From: Shewanella nanhaiensis
GTDB lineage: Bacteria; Pseudomonadota; Gammaproteobacteria; Enterobacterales; Shewanellaceae
Length of the DNA stretch: 64,000 nucleotides
NCBI RefSeq assembly: GCF_019457885.1
Contig: NZ_JAHZST010000016.1
Coordinates: forward strand, 62,001-126,000
Direction of reading: 5' to 3'
Position 1 is the first letter of the stretch; each line of letters starts with the position of its first letter. Under the pieces are notes generated by a model, which worked only from the letters and a program-made list of their open reading frames with translations, did not search any database and was not told where the DNA came from. The position numbers were made by a program, and so were the translations under genes. Below are positions 44,721-54,232 of this stretch, in pieces.

Positions 44721-46019
44721 ATGAATAAGCGCATTTTATCTGTGGCTGTGATTGCAGCCATCATGGGAACAACGACTCAAGTTCAAGCGGCTGGTTTTCA
44801 GTTAGCTGAGTATTCTGCTACCGGATTAGGTCGTGCCTACGCCGGTGAAGCTGCCATGGCCGATAACGCGGCTGCACAATTTCGTAACCCAGCCATGCTC
44901 ACCTATCTTCAAGGCACTCAAATGACCACAGGTGCGATTTTGGTTATGCCAAATATCGATGTTGATGGCGAAGTGACCTATGTAGACGGTAAAAACCCAA
45001 CATCGGCAAAAGATATTGCTGGTGATGCGGTTGTTCCCAATTTTTATGTATCACATCAGTTAAGTGAGCAGTGGTTCTTAGGTTTAGCCTTAGGAAGTAA
45101 CTTTGGTATGGCGACAGAGCTTGATGATAGCTTTCGTGGTAACCAATTTGGTAATGAAGCTTCGGTGACAACAATAGAGCTTAATCCTAATATTGCATAC
45201 CGTATCAATGATCAGCTTAGTATCGGTGCTGGTGTTCGCTTTGTGATGGGTGAAGGCAGCTTCGGTGCCAAGAGCTCTGTCGATGTTCCATTATCGGCAA
45301 ACCTCATCATTCCTAAGGGAACCACTCTAAAGTATATGGAGGGGGATGATACCTCTTGGGGATGGCAGTTAGGTGGTGCGTGGCAGATCAATGCTAATAA
45401 CCGTATTGGCTTTAACTATCGTTCTGAGGTTGAGCAAAACTTGGAAGGTGAAGCCAATGGCCTAGGTTTTAGCATGCTTGAAGGTAGCATGGATGCGAGC
45501 AAAATTTATGCGGGCGCAATGGAGCTTACGCTTCCAGCCACAGCTGAGATTGCCAGTTTCCACCAATTAACGGATAAGCTTGCTGTTCATGCCAGCGTAA
45601 ACTGGACTGATTGGAGTTCATTCGAGAAGCTTGAAGCTAAAATTCCTGAGCTAAGTAACTCCGCTATTTTAGTTAAAGAGGAAAACTGGAAAGATAACTA
45701 CCGTTTTGCTCTTGGTGCGACTTATGCGCTGTCTGCAAAATCAAGCCTAAGAGCGGGTGTTGCCTATGATCAGGCCGCGGTTGATGATATTCATCGTACG
45801 GCAACGATTCCTGAAGTTAACCGTCTTTGGTTGAGTGCTGGTTATGGCTACCAATATAGCGAAAATTTAGCGTTTGATTTTGGGGCAACTTATATCTTTG
45901 CTGATGAGTCTCCAATGCATGAGGCTGAAACCGATTCTCTGCCGTTTGGTGGGGTGTTTGAGGGGCAAGTTAGCGGTAATATTATGTTAGTGGGTGTGCA
46001 GGCTAGCTACCGTTTCTAA
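44721..46019 (+). CDS. FadL family outer membrane transporter
   Basis: A 432-residue outer membrane beta-barrel of the FadL/TodX group, which lets hydrophobic compounds, typically long-chain fatty acids, cross the outer membrane. A signal peptide (cleavage near VQA-AG) is followed by the N-terminal hatch with AGFQLAEYSATGLGRAYAGEAAMADNAAAQFRNPAM, whose NPA motif is diagnostic. The last residue is Phe in a YRF ending, the usual barrel-insertion signal. ATG 44721 is chosen on the ribosome site GAGAGAG; 44709 is an alternative. Ligand not determined. Confidence 0.88.
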   Translation: MNKRILSVAVIAAIMGTTTQVQAAGFQLAEYSATGLGRAYAGEAAMADNAAAQFRNPAMLTYLQGTQMTTGAILVMPNIDVDGEVTYVDGKNPTSAKDIAGDAVVPNFYVSHQLSEQWFLGLALGSNFGMATELDDSFRGNQFGNEASVTTIELNPNIAYRINDQLSIGAGVRFVMGEGSFGAKSSVDVPLSANLIIPKGTTLKYMEGDDTSWGWQLGGAWQINANNRIGFNYRSEVEQNLEGEANGLGFSMLEGSMDASKIYAGAMELTLPATAEIASFHQLTDKLAVHASVNWTDWSSFEKLEAKIPELSNSAILVKEENWKDNYRFALGATYALSAKSSLRAGVAYDQAAVDDIHRTATIPEVNRLWLSAGYGYQYSENLAFDFGATYIFADESPMHEAETDSLPFGGVFEGQVSGNIMLVGVQASYRF

Positions 46020-46034
46020 TGTAGACTTTATTGA

Positions 46035-46070
46035 TAAAGGGTTGGTACTTAGGTGCCAGCCCTTTTTTTT
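46035..46070 (+). terminator. Terminator of the FadL-type gene
   Basis: AAGGGTTGG and CCAGCCCTT pair (one mismatch) around a loop, followed by an eight-base T run. Confidence 0.85.
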
Positions 46071-46195
46071 AAGTCAAAAGGAGGAGATTTTTTGTTAGCA
46101 AAATGAACTTCATAAGATTATATTCATCTAATGAAGTGAATTTTGTTAAGTAATACCTTTTATTCAAACTTAAGTCACAACTACAGAGGTGTACA

Positions 46196-46684
46196 ATGAA
46201 GCCCTTCCTATTGGTGGCCACATTATCCGTTTTACCATTCACCTTAAGTGCTGCTACGACTCCAACATCGAGTGAAGTCGTTCAGAGCTTTATACAGGCT
46301 TATAACCAGCATGATGTAGGCTTGATGGTCTCCCACACCACTGACAATGTTACCTGGATGCATATCACAGGTAAAAAGGTTGAAGTTGAAACATCCAGTA
46401 AAGCCGAGTTTGGCGCTGCAATGACAGATTATTTTGAAAGTCTCAAAGGTGCCAATGCGAAGATTCTCGATATGATGGAGTCTGGCAACTATGTTAGTAC
46501 TGTAGAGAGAGTCACGTGGGATAATGATGGTGAAGAGCTGTCCCAGTGTAGTATTGGAACCTTCAGAGTCGTTGATGGTAAGCTTGCTGAGTTTTGGTAT
46601 TTTCCTGCCCATTCATGTGATGAGCTGAGCACAAAGCCAGAGGTTGAGCCTGAAGTGGGCGTTTTGCAACAAACTCAATATTAA
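46196..46684 (+). CDS. Exported SnoaL-like (NTF2 fold) protein
   Basis: A 162-residue protein with a signal peptide (cleavage near LSA-AT) and a SnoaL/ketosteroid-isomerase-like cone fold: an N-terminal helix EVVQSFIQAYNQHDVGLM, a strand VTWMH with a conserved-looking Trp, and a C-terminal VVDGKLAEFWYFP. The family includes small-molecule isomerases, hydrolases and binding proteins, so the function is open. A probable periplasmic location separates it from the soluble members. It lies 29 bases before glpK, but a functional link to glycerol use is only possible. Confidence 0.72.
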   Translation: MKPFLLVATLSVLPFTLSAATTPTSSEVVQSFIQAYNQHDVGLMVSHTTDNVTWMHITGKKVEVETSSKAEFGAAMTDYFESLKGANAKILDMMESGNYVSTVERVTWDNDGEELSQCSIGTFRVVDGKLAEFWYFPAHSCDELSTKPEVEPEVGVLQQTQY

Positions 46685-46712
46685 GTAGAACATCGAGCTT
46701 AAGGAAAGATTT

Positions 46713-48200
46713 GTGACTAAAAAATATGTTGTGGCACTGGATCAGGGAACTACCAGTTCCAGAGCGATTATTTTCGATCATGATGCGAATATTGTGTCGA
46801 TTTCACAGCGTGAGTTTACTCAAATTTATCCCCAGGCGGGTTGGGTTGAACATGATCCTATGGAGATATGGGCATCCCAGAGCTCCACTTTAATAGAGGT
46901 CATAGCACGAAGTGGTATCCATGCCAGTGAGATCGCATCGATTGGGATCACCAATCAACGTGAGACAACGGTTATCTGGGATAAGCAAACTGGCAAGCCA
47001 GTTTATAATGCCATTGTTTGGCAGTGCAGACGCAGTAGTGAGATCTGTGAAGAGCTTAAATCTCAAGGGTTGGAGGAGTATATTCGAGATACTACAGGTC
47101 TACTCTTAGACCCTTACTTTTCTGGCACTAAAATTAAATGGATTTTAGACAATGTTCCGGGCGTGAGGGAGCGTGCGAAAAGAGGTGAGCTGTTATTTGG
47201 CACTATAGATACTTGGCTTGTATGGAAGCTGACTGAAGGCAAAGTCCATGTTACCGACCCGACCAATGCCAGTCGTACTTTATTGTTCAATATCCATACC
47301 CAAAGCTGGGATAAGCGGATACTTGAAGCATTAACTATCCCTGAGTCTCTTCTTCCTAAAGTGAAACCCTCTAGTGCCGTCTATGGTAAAACCCGTATCG
47401 CAGGCGAAGGGGGGGAGATCTCTATTGCTGGGATTGCTGGCGATCAGCAATCAGCGCTTTTTGGTCAGCTATGTACTGAGCCGGGTATGGCAAAGAATAC
47501 CTATGGTACTGGCTGTTTCCTTCTGATGAATACAGGAGAAAAAGCTGTAAAGTCGAATCATGGGCTACTGACAACCATAGCAATTGGTGCCAAGGGAGAG
47601 GTGAACTATGCTCTGGAAGGCTCAGTATTTATGGGAGGTGCAACGATTCAATGGCTAAGGGATGAGCTTGGGTTGATTAGAGATGCTCAGGATACTGAGT
47701 ACTTTGCCTCAAGAGTCGAGAGTACAAATGGCGTGTATCTGGTGCCAGCCTTCGTGGGTTTAGGGGCGCCATATTGGGATCCAAGTGCCAGAGGGGCATT
47801 AGTTGGGCTAACCCGAGGTTCAAATCGAAATCACATTATTCGGGCTGCACTGGAAGCGATAGCCTATCAGAGCAGAGATCTACTCGATGCTATGGCTAAA
47901 GATAGTGGCGTGGATCTAAAGCAACTTAAAGTCGATGGTGGTGCTGTTGCCAATGACTTTTTGATGCAGTTTCAAGCCGATATTACTTCGGTTGAGGTGC
48001 AGCGACCCGCTGTCACAGAAACGACGGCTATGGGAGCTGCGTTTCTTGCAGGTTTAGCTGTGGGATTCTGGGACTCTACCTCAGAGCTTAAGCATAGGGC
48101 CGATATCGATAAATCTTTTGTGCCATCTATCAGTGAAGAGCAAAAAGATGAGTTATATGCAGGCTGGCAAAGTGCTGTCTCGCAAACGATTAATGGATAA
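46713..48200 (+). CDS. glpK: Glycerol kinase
   Basis: Phosphorylates glycerol to sn-glycerol 3-phosphate. The 495-residue FGGY-family enzyme shows VALDQGTTSSRAIIFD near residues 5-20, SIGITNQRETTVIWD near 77, and the C-terminal GGAVANDFLMQFQADI signature near 408. The start codon is GTG with AAGGAAAG before it. No glpF lies beside it in this window. Confidence 0.95.
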   Translation: MTKKYVVALDQGTTSSRAIIFDHDANIVSISQREFTQIYPQAGWVEHDPMEIWASQSSTLIEVIARSGIHASEIASIGITNQRETTVIWDKQTGKPVYNAIVWQCRRSSEICEELKSQGLEEYIRDTTGLLLDPYFSGTKIKWILDNVPGVRERAKRGELLFGTIDTWLVWKLTEGKVHVTDPTNASRTLLFNIHTQSWDKRILEALTIPESLLPKVKPSSAVYGKTRIAGEGGEISIAGIAGDQQSALFGQLCTEPGMAKNTYGTGCFLLMNTGEKAVKSNHGLLTTIAIGAKGEVNYALEGSVFMGGATIQWLRDELGLIRDAQDTEYFASRVESTNGVYLVPAFVGLGAPYWDPSARGALVGLTRGSNRNHIIRAALEAIAYQSRDLLDAMAKDSGVDLKQLKVDGGAVANDFLMQFQADITSVEVQRPAVTETTAMGAAFLAGLAVGFWDSTSELKHRADIDKSFVPSISEEQKDELYAGWQSAVSQTING

Positions 48201-48201
48201 A

Positions 48202-48489
48202 TTAAACGTCTATGTCGATCCGCGGGAGAGGTGATTCAAGTAACGCTTTGTTATCTTCGAGTTCTTCCTCTTGTTTGGCTTTTCGGCGACGATCTCCACG
48301 AGATGTACCGCGTCTGTCTTCGAGTGTTCGACGCCGCTCTAAATTAGGCGGAAGCTGAGATTGTGGCGCCTCATGGCTATCCTCTGCAATACCTGCACTG
48401 TTTTCTGTCTCTTCAACAATTCGCTTTCGCTTCACGCTTGCCTGTACTGGGCGAGCTAACATAGCGTAGAGGCTGTCTAAACCTATCAT
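48202..48489 (-). CDS. Small unknown charged protein
   Basis: A 95-residue protein of no recognised family. A short hydrophobic N-terminus (MIGLDSLYAMLARPVQ) is followed by a charged, probably disordered region with an RRR/DRRG-rich basic stretch and an acidic C-terminus. It is convergent with glpK, with only 1 base between the stops. ATG 48489 with GGGGGA upstream is preferred. Likely real because codon use and ribosome site are good; function unknown. Confidence 0.6.
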   Translation of the reverse strand: MIGLDSLYAMLARPVQASVKRKRIVEETENSAGIAEDSHEAPQSQLPPNLERRRTLEDRRGTSRGDRRRKAKQEEELEDNKALLESPLPRIDIDV

Positions 48490-49004
48490 AATTCCCCCGT
48501 TCACTTTTCTATAATCCTCTATCGGCAGTGATTGGTCAATATTTAGCCTTTTAAGATGAAAACTTCAGCGATAACTCCTTAATTTTCTGGTTTTCACCTG
48601 CTACAGCAATGTAGATATAAAGCCTGTATATACATGTAAGGCTAGACTAAAAAAGCTAACTCGTTAATTTTATAACTGATGACCCCACTATAACTAAGCA
48701 TGATGTGCATTACCCATTCTCTGAATTTGTCTCTTAAAAGTACTTAGAGGAGATTACTGTACTTAATTACTAGCAATATAAGTGTAAACATCAAAGCACA
48801 GTTCAAAAGTGTAATATTGGGAAATAAAACCACTTTTAAGATAAATAAAGATTAATGTATGTATGTTCTGCCTGTTTTTTCAGCAGTTTATGGGTGGGAG
48901 ATCCACTTTTATCCCTTGTTATTTCAACAACTCCTTCTATTTGAAATCTGCTGCTAACCCGCTTGAATACTGGATTCATAAATAGTTCCTATCGCTGTGA
49001 CTGC
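48490..49004. other. Intergenic region upstream of the dcw cluster
   Basis: About 515 AT-rich bases between a small divergent gene and the mraZ promoter. I see no gene or recognised RNA. It may contain further upstream promoter or regulatory sequence for the division cluster. Confidence 0.4.
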
Positions 49005-49070
49005 TTGACAATGCTTGCGTTCTATCTCTAAACTTAGGTCTTGTGGGAAATTGTGGATCTTTGTGGATCT
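49005..49070 (+). promoter_or_regulatory. dcw cluster promoter with three phased MraZ-type operator repeats
   Basis: TTGACA (49005-49010), 18-base spacer, TAAACT (49029-49034). It is followed by three direct repeats with an exact 10-base period: TTGTGGGAAA (49041-49050) and TTGTGGATCT twice (49051-49070). E. coli MraZ binds TGGG-type direct repeats spaced by half-turns upstream of its own gene and represses the cluster; the same autoregulation is inferred. Confidence 0.78.
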
Positions 49071-49096
49071 TTTCTAGGAGCTAAGGACAAGCTAAC

Positions 49097-49555
49097 GTGT
49101 TTCGTGGTGCCAGTGCTATTAACCTTGATACAAAAGGTCGGGTCGCTATTCCAAAGCGTTACCGGGAGCCTCTGCACGTTGAATATAACAGCCAGTTAGT
49201 GATCACAGTTGATATCCAATCCGCTTGTTTACTGCTCTATCCACTGGATGAGTGGAGCAAGATCGAAGCTAAATTGCTGTTGCTGTCAGATACTTTGCCA
49301 GCTGAGCGCGCGATGAAACGTATGCTTCTAGGTTATGCACATGAATGTGAGCTGGATGGTAACGGCAGGTTATTGTTACCTCTTCCCCTGCGTCAATATG
49401 CCAATTTAGGTAAACGCGCCATGCTGGTGGGACAGCTGAATAAATTTGAGCTCTGGGATGAAACTGCTTGGCAGCATCAGATAGAGCAAAGCCGGGAGAC
49501 GATTCAGGATGAAGAGTTCGCTGAAAATATACGTCTTGCCGATTTTTCACTTTAA
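49097..49555 (+). CDS. mraZ: Transcriptional regulator MraZ
   Basis: First gene of the dcw cluster. MraZ is a ring-shaped AbrB-like DNA-binding repressor of the operon. The 152-residue protein contains two SpoVT-AbrB repeats, with INLDTKGRVAIPKRYRE near residues 8-24 and CELDGNGRLLLPLPLR near 80-95. GTG start with AGGAGC upstream, 27 bases after the phased operator repeats. Confidence 0.94.
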   Translation: MFRGASAINLDTKGRVAIPKRYREPLHVEYNSQLVITVDIQSACLLLYPLDEWSKIEAKLLLLSDTLPAERAMKRMLLGYAHECELDGNGRLLLPLPLRQYANLGKRAMLVGQLNKFELWDETAWQHQIEQSRETIQDEEFAENIRLADFSL

Positions 49556-49590
49556 ACAGTGAATTTAAATAAATTAGATAGAAGAAAATA

Positions 49591-50532
49591 ATGAGCCAAG
49601 AATTCGCACACTTATCAGTTCTGCTGACGGAAACCGTAGCAGGTCTAAATATAAAAGAAGATGGCATCTATATCGATGGCACATTTGGCCGTGGTGGCCA
49701 CTCTCGCGAAGTGCTTAAACACCTAGGTGAAAATGGTCGTTTGATTGCGATCGATCGTGATCCACAAGCGATTGAAGCGGCTAAGCAGTTTGCTGATGAT
49801 GCAAGGTTTAGCATAGTTCATGGTGGCTTTGGCCAGCTAGCGACCTATGTAGAAGAGCTTGGTTTAAAAGGTAAAATTGACGGGGTGTTGCTGGACTTTG
49901 GGGTGTCATCACCTCAACTTGACGATGCCGAGCGTGGGTTTAGTTTTCTACGTGATGGTCCGCTCGACATGCGCATGGATAACTCTCAAGGAGAGACCGC
50001 TGCCGATTGGTTAGCGCGTGCAGAAGTAGAGGATATGGCATGGGTATTTAAAACCTATGGTGAAGAGAAAAATTCTCGCCATATCGCCAGATGTATTGCT
50101 GCAGATCGTGAAAAAACGCCATTTTTACGTACCAAAGAGTTGGCTGATCTGATTGCACGTATCTCTAAGAGCAAAGAGCGTAATAAACACCCTGCTACAC
50201 GGGTTTTTCAGGCGATTAGAATCTATATCAATAGTGAATTAGAGCAGATAGATCAGGCGTTAGAGGGAGCATTAACGGTATTGGCCCCTCAAGGTCGATT
50301 ATCGGTTATCAGTTTCCATTCTCTTGAAGACAGGATGGTTAAACGCTTTATTCGTCGTCACAGTCAGGGAGAGAGTGTCCCTCATGGACTGCCGATCACC
50401 GAAGCGGAGATTAATAAGACTCGTCTTCTTAAGGGCGTGGGTAAAGCAATTAAGCCATCCGATGAAGAGATTGAGCGTAATACTCGTGCCCGTAGTTCAG
50501 TTCTGCGTATTGCGCAGAGACTGGAATACTAA
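49591..50532 (+). CDS. rsmH: 16S rRNA (cytosine-1402-N4)-methyltransferase
   Basis: Methylates C1402 in the decoding centre of 16S rRNA using S-adenosylmethionine. The 313-residue protein has IDGTFGRGGHSREVL near residue 28, the SAM-binding LLDFGVSSPQLDDAERGFSF near 101, and the C-terminal SVISFHSLEDRMVKRFIR near 232-249. It lies between mraZ and ftsL as in most gammaproteobacteria. Confidence 0.96.
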   Translation: MSQEFAHLSVLLTETVAGLNIKEDGIYIDGTFGRGGHSREVLKHLGENGRLIAIDRDPQAIEAAKQFADDARFSIVHGGFGQLATYVEELGLKGKIDGVLLDFGVSSPQLDDAERGFSFLRDGPLDMRMDNSQGETAADWLARAEVEDMAWVFKTYGEEKNSRHIARCIAADREKTPFLRTKELADLIARISKSKERNKHPATRVFQAIRIYINSELEQIDQALEGALTVLAPQGRLSVISFHSLEDRMVKRFIRRHSQGESVPHGLPITEAEINKTRLLKGVGKAIKPSDEEIERNTRARSSVLRIAQRLEY

Positions 50533-50602
50533 TGAAACACTGGTGATAACAGCCATGATGGTTTGGGCTATGAAAGATAAAGAAAAAGGTTAAGGAGCAG
50601 GT

Positions 50603-50917
50603 TTGAGTCAGCCTCAATTTAATCTACCCAAAATCGTGCTACTTGATCTTTGGCACCATAAGTGGGTTTTGTTGCTTGCATGTGCTGTGCTAGGAAATGC
50701 AATTACTGTTGTATATACAAGCCATGTTACGCGCAAATATACCAGCCAGTGGGATCAGATGTTACAGGAGCGGGATAGGTTGGATATTGAATGGCGGAAT
50801 TTGCTTCTTGAGGAGCAGTCTCAATCGGAACATAGCCGTATTACCCGAATTGCATCGAAAGAGTTAGAGATGAACCGTCCGTTACCGAAAGAAGAAATTG
50901 TCGTTAGAGTGCCATAA
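50603..50917 (+). CDS. ftsL: Cell division protein FtsL
   Basis: Small bitopic divisome protein that joins FtsB and FtsQ and helps activate FtsI/FtsW. The 104-residue protein has a short cytoplasmic start, a transmembrane helix near residues 23-42 and a periplasmic coiled-coil region. The start codon is TTG with AAGGAG 5 bases before it; no ATG or GTG in frame is better placed. It follows rsmH and precedes ftsI after 70 bases. Confidence 0.9.
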   Translation: MSQPQFNLPKIVLLDLWHHKWVLLLACAVLGNAITVVYTSHVTRKYTSQWDQMLQERDRLDIEWRNLLLEEQSQSEHSRITRIASKELEMNRPLPKEEIVVRVP

Positions 50918-50987
50918 GTATGAACCAACCGGATAATCTGGATCTTGCTTATTTTACTCCTAAAGAATCCAGAACGGTGAGAGTGTT

Positions 50988-52724
50988 ATGAGTAAGCAGG
51001 CAAAACGTAAGAAGAAGCCGCAACTAATACAATGGCGTTTATATGTCGTCGTGGCTTTTGTTTGCCTGCTGTTTACCAGTCTTATTGGTCGTGCTGCTTA
51101 TATTCAGATTGTCGAGCCTGAGAAGCTTCGCCATGAAAGTGATATGCGCACCCTAAGAACAACAAGTCGTGAGGTACAGCGTGGCTTGATCACAGATCGC
51201 AATGGCGAAATGCTGGCGGTGAGTGTTCCAGTTAAAGCGGTTTATGCCGATCCTAAGGTTGTACATGATAAGAATGGCTTTGTTGATATGCGCCGCTGGC
51301 AGGCGCTGGCCGATGTGCTGCATGAACCTAAAGATGAGATCCTTAAGCGGGTTCAATCTAACCCTAGAAAACGTTTTACCTACCTTAAACGTCAGGTAAC
51401 GCCCGCGGTTGCTGAGTATATCAAGCAGCTAAGGTTACCTGGTGTCTATCTGAAATCTGAATCCCGTCGTTACTATCCAACCAGTGAGATCTCCGCTCAA
51501 TTAGTCGGGATCACTAACATTGATGATGTGGGAATTGAGGGGATTGAAAACTCTTACAACGATTGGTTAACTGGTACTCCTTCAAAGCAGAAGGTACGTA
51601 AATCCCGTGATGGCCATGTTGTAGAGCGTCTGGATATGGTCCATGAGGGAGAAAGCCCGAACGATCTGGTTCTTAGTATCGATCAGCGTATTCAGCAACT
51701 GGCTTACCGCGAAATAAAGAGAGTAACTGAGATTAATCAAGCGACTTCTGCGTCAATTGTGGTGCTTGATGTGCATACCGGTGAAGTACTGGCTATGGCC
51801 AATACACCATCTTATAACCCCAACTCTCGTGAAAACCTACAAAGCTATCGAATGCGTAACCGCGCGCTGACAGATGCCTATGAGCCAGGATCGACCATTA
51901 AACCTTTTGTGGTCGCTGCAGCGCTTGATGCGGGGACGATAAAAGAGGAGCAAATCTTTAAAACTTACCCTGGGCGCATGAGGATAGGTGGCAAGATTGT
52001 TCGTGACGGTAGAGATTATGGGGACTTGTCACTTTCTGGGATCTTAGTGCATTCGAGTAACGTAGGCATGGCTAAAATCGGCCTCTCTATGCCAGTACAG
52101 GAGTTATTAGGTTCATATCAAACCATGGGGCTGGGTAACTACTCAGGCATCAATCTTGAGGGGGAGAGCTCAGGGCTTATCCATGACCGTCGACGTTGGT
52201 CAGATTTTGAAAGAGCAACGCTATCTTTTGGTTATGGGTTTATGGTGACCCCGCTTCAGCTAGCCAGACTCTATGCGACCTTAGGGAGCAAAGGGGTGCT
52301 ATACCCTGTGTCAATTTTAAAGCTTAAACAGCAACCGGAAGGGACTCAAGTGATCTCTCCCCATGTGGCGCAGAGTGTGATGGAGATGTTGGTTGGTGTG
52401 ACCGAGAAAGGTGGCACGGCCACTAAAGCGCATATTGAGGGTTATCCAGTGGCGGGTAAAACCGGTACGGCTCGAAAGGCGGTCGCTGGCGGCTATGGCG
52501 AAGATTACGTGGCAGTCTTTGCTGGCGTTGCGCCTGTTCATAATCCAAGACTGGCAATTGCGGTTGTGGTTAATGAACCTAAAGGTGACAAATATTATGG
52601 TGGTGATCTTGCTGCACCAGCTTTTGCCAAGGTGATGTCGGGTGCATTGCAGATGCTCAATGTTGAGCCAATCTCCTCAACTGAGAAGGTGCGTTTAGCT
52701 GGAAGCACAAGGAGGGCAGAGTGA
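50988..52724 (+). CDS. ftsI: Peptidoglycan transpeptidase FtsI (PBP3)
   Basis: Septal peptidoglycan transpeptidase and target of several beta-lactams. The 578-residue protein has a cytoplasmic Lys-rich start, a membrane anchor near residues 17-39, and a non-catalytic dimerisation region. In the transpeptidase domain STIK is the SxxK nucleophile motif near 304, SSN lies near 355, and KTGTA near 490. Its stop overlaps the start region of murE. Confidence 0.96.
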   Translation: MSKQAKRKKKPQLIQWRLYVVVAFVCLLFTSLIGRAAYIQIVEPEKLRHESDMRTLRTTSREVQRGLITDRNGEMLAVSVPVKAVYADPKVVHDKNGFVDMRRWQALADVLHEPKDEILKRVQSNPRKRFTYLKRQVTPAVAEYIKQLRLPGVYLKSESRRYYPTSEISAQLVGITNIDDVGIEGIENSYNDWLTGTPSKQKVRKSRDGHVVERLDMVHEGESPNDLVLSIDQRIQQLAYREIKRVTEINQATSASIVVLDVHTGEVLAMANTPSYNPNSRENLQSYRMRNRALTDAYEPGSTIKPFVVAAALDAGTIKEEQIFKTYPGRMRIGGKIVRDGRDYGDLSLSGILVHSSNVGMAKIGLSMPVQELLGSYQTMGLGNYSGINLEGESSGLIHDRRRWSDFERATLSFGYGFMVTPLQLARLYATLGSKGVLYPVSILKLKQQPEGTQVISPHVAQSVMEMLVGVTEKGGTATKAHIEGYPVAGKTGTARKAVAGGYGEDYVAVFAGVAPVHNPRLAIAVVVNEPKGDKYYGGDLAAPAFAKVMSGALQMLNVEPISSTEKVRLAGSTRRAE

Positions 52725-54232
52725 TGCTACTAAGAGATCTATTAGCACCTTGGTTCCATTACTCAGGATCTGAGAGTGTTAACAAGTTGAGCCTTGATAG
52801 CCGAGAGGTAGCCCAAGGCGATCTGTTTGTTGCTGTACCTGGGCATCAAGTTGACGGCCGAGATTATATCGAAGCTGCGGTGAAAAATGGTGCACAAGTG
52901 TCACTGGTTCATACTGACGAGCCAGATATGCACGGCAAAGCATTGATTAGTAACAGCACCCAGATCTTCTTCTTTCAGCTAAACCGTCAACTCTCTGCTT
53001 TGGCTGCTCAGGCCTATCCGCTGCCTGTTGAACGTTTGAAATTAGTTGGTGTCACAGGCACAAACGGTAAAACTTCTATTACACAGCTTATGGCGCAACT
53101 GTTAGTTTGTTTAGGCAAACAGCCTGCTGTGATGGGAACCTTAGGGAATGGACTTTGGGGGGATTTAGTCGACAGTGGTAATACAACCGCTGATCCTATT
53201 ACCATCATGGCTCAACTTAACGCTTTTAATGAGCAGGGTGCAGATCTGTGTGCGATGGAAGTGTCGAGCCATGGCCTGATACAGGCAAGAGTCGATGCGG
53301 TCCCCTTCGACTTGGCTATTTTTACTAATTTAAGCCGAGATCATCTTGATTATCATGGCACTATGCAGGCCTATGGTGATGCTAAGTTCAGGTTATTTAA
53401 GTTCCCCTCTCTAAAGTCAGGTGTTATCAACCTTGATGATGATTTAGGTAAACAGTGGTTGGCCCAAAGTGATTCAGACAAGCTGATTGGCTATAGCATT
53501 GCTGGTGATAAGGACACTGTTTCTCAAGATGCGGCTATTTATACCCAAGGTAACCATTTTCACAATCAAGGTGTCAGAGCAAGACTTGTATGGCCCGAAG
53601 GTAACGGCAATATTGATTCCCCTCTGTTAGGTGCATTTAACCTGTCAAACCTGCTTGCAGCTTTAGCGGGCCTTTATCAACTTGGTTTTGATATGAATGC
53701 CCTGCTTAATGCCGTGCCAAAGCTGAATGCCGTTGCTGGACGAATGGAGCAGTTCACCACTGAAAACGGTATCACACTTGTGGTGGATTATGCCCATACT
53801 CCCGATGCTATTGAGCAAGCGCTTAAGGCGCTAAGAGGTCACTGTGAAGGTGAACTGTGGTGTCTATTTGGTTGTGGCGGCGATCGTGATAAAGGCAAAC
53901 GTCCTTTAATGGCGCAGTCTGCTGAAGCGTATGCTGACCGTATTATGGTGACCAGTGATAATGCCAGAAGCGAGTCTCCAGATGAGATAATCAATGACAT
54001 ATTGGCAGGTCTTAATCGCCCTGAATATGCACTTACACAAGTGGATCGTGAACTGGCGATTAGAGAGGTGCTGGCTGTCGCTAAACCTGGCGACCTTATT
54101 TTGCTGGCAGGGAAGGGGCATGAAACCTATCAAGAGGCCGGTGGTGTGAGACGTGATTATGATGAACGCGCATTAGCCTGCAGTTTAGCAAGTGGAAGTT
54201 TAGCTAATAATAGTTCTGAGGTAGATAGATGA
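52724..54232 (+). CDS. murE: UDP-N-acetylmuramoyl-tripeptide synthetase MurE (meso-diaminopimelate-adding)
   Basis: Adds the third residue to UDP-MurNAc-L-Ala-D-Glu. The 502-residue Mur ligase has the ATP-binding GVTGTNGKTSITQL near residue 108 and the carbamylated-Lys region. The substrate-selecting motif reads DNARSESPDE near 410, where DAP-adding enzymes normally read DNPR; the Arg that holds the DAP carboxylate is kept. GGAGGG sits 7 bases before ATG 52724; GTG 52721 is an alternative. The start lies over the ftsI stop, and the end overlaps murF by 4 bases. Confidence 0.94.
   Translation: MLLRDLLAPWFHYSGSESVNKLSLDSREVAQGDLFVAVPGHQVDGRDYIEAAVKNGAQVSLVHTDEPDMHGKALISNSTQIFFFQLNRQLSALAAQAYPLPVERLKLVGVTGTNGKTSITQLMAQLLVCLGKQPAVMGTLGNGLWGDLVDSGNTTADPITIMAQLNAFNEQGADLCAMEVSSHGLIQARVDAVPFDLAIFTNLSRDHLDYHGTMQAYGDAKFRLFKFPSLKSGVINLDDDLGKQWLAQSDSDKLIGYSIAGDKDTVSQDAAIYTQGNHFHNQGVRARLVWPEGNGNIDSPLLGAFNLSNLLAALAGLYQLGFDMNALLNAVPKLNAVAGRMEQFTTENGITLVVDYAHTPDAIEQALKALRGHCEGELWCLFGCGGDRDKGKRPLMAQSAEAYADRIMVTSDNARSESPDEIINDILAGLNRPEYALTQVDRELAIREVLAVAKPGDLILLAGKGHETYQEAGGVRRDYDERALACSLASGSLANNSSEVDR

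Noticed and set aside
46244..46612. Minus-strand frame of 122 codons opposite the SnoaL-like gene
   Set aside because: Shadow of the plus-strand gene, which has a signal peptide and a proper start.
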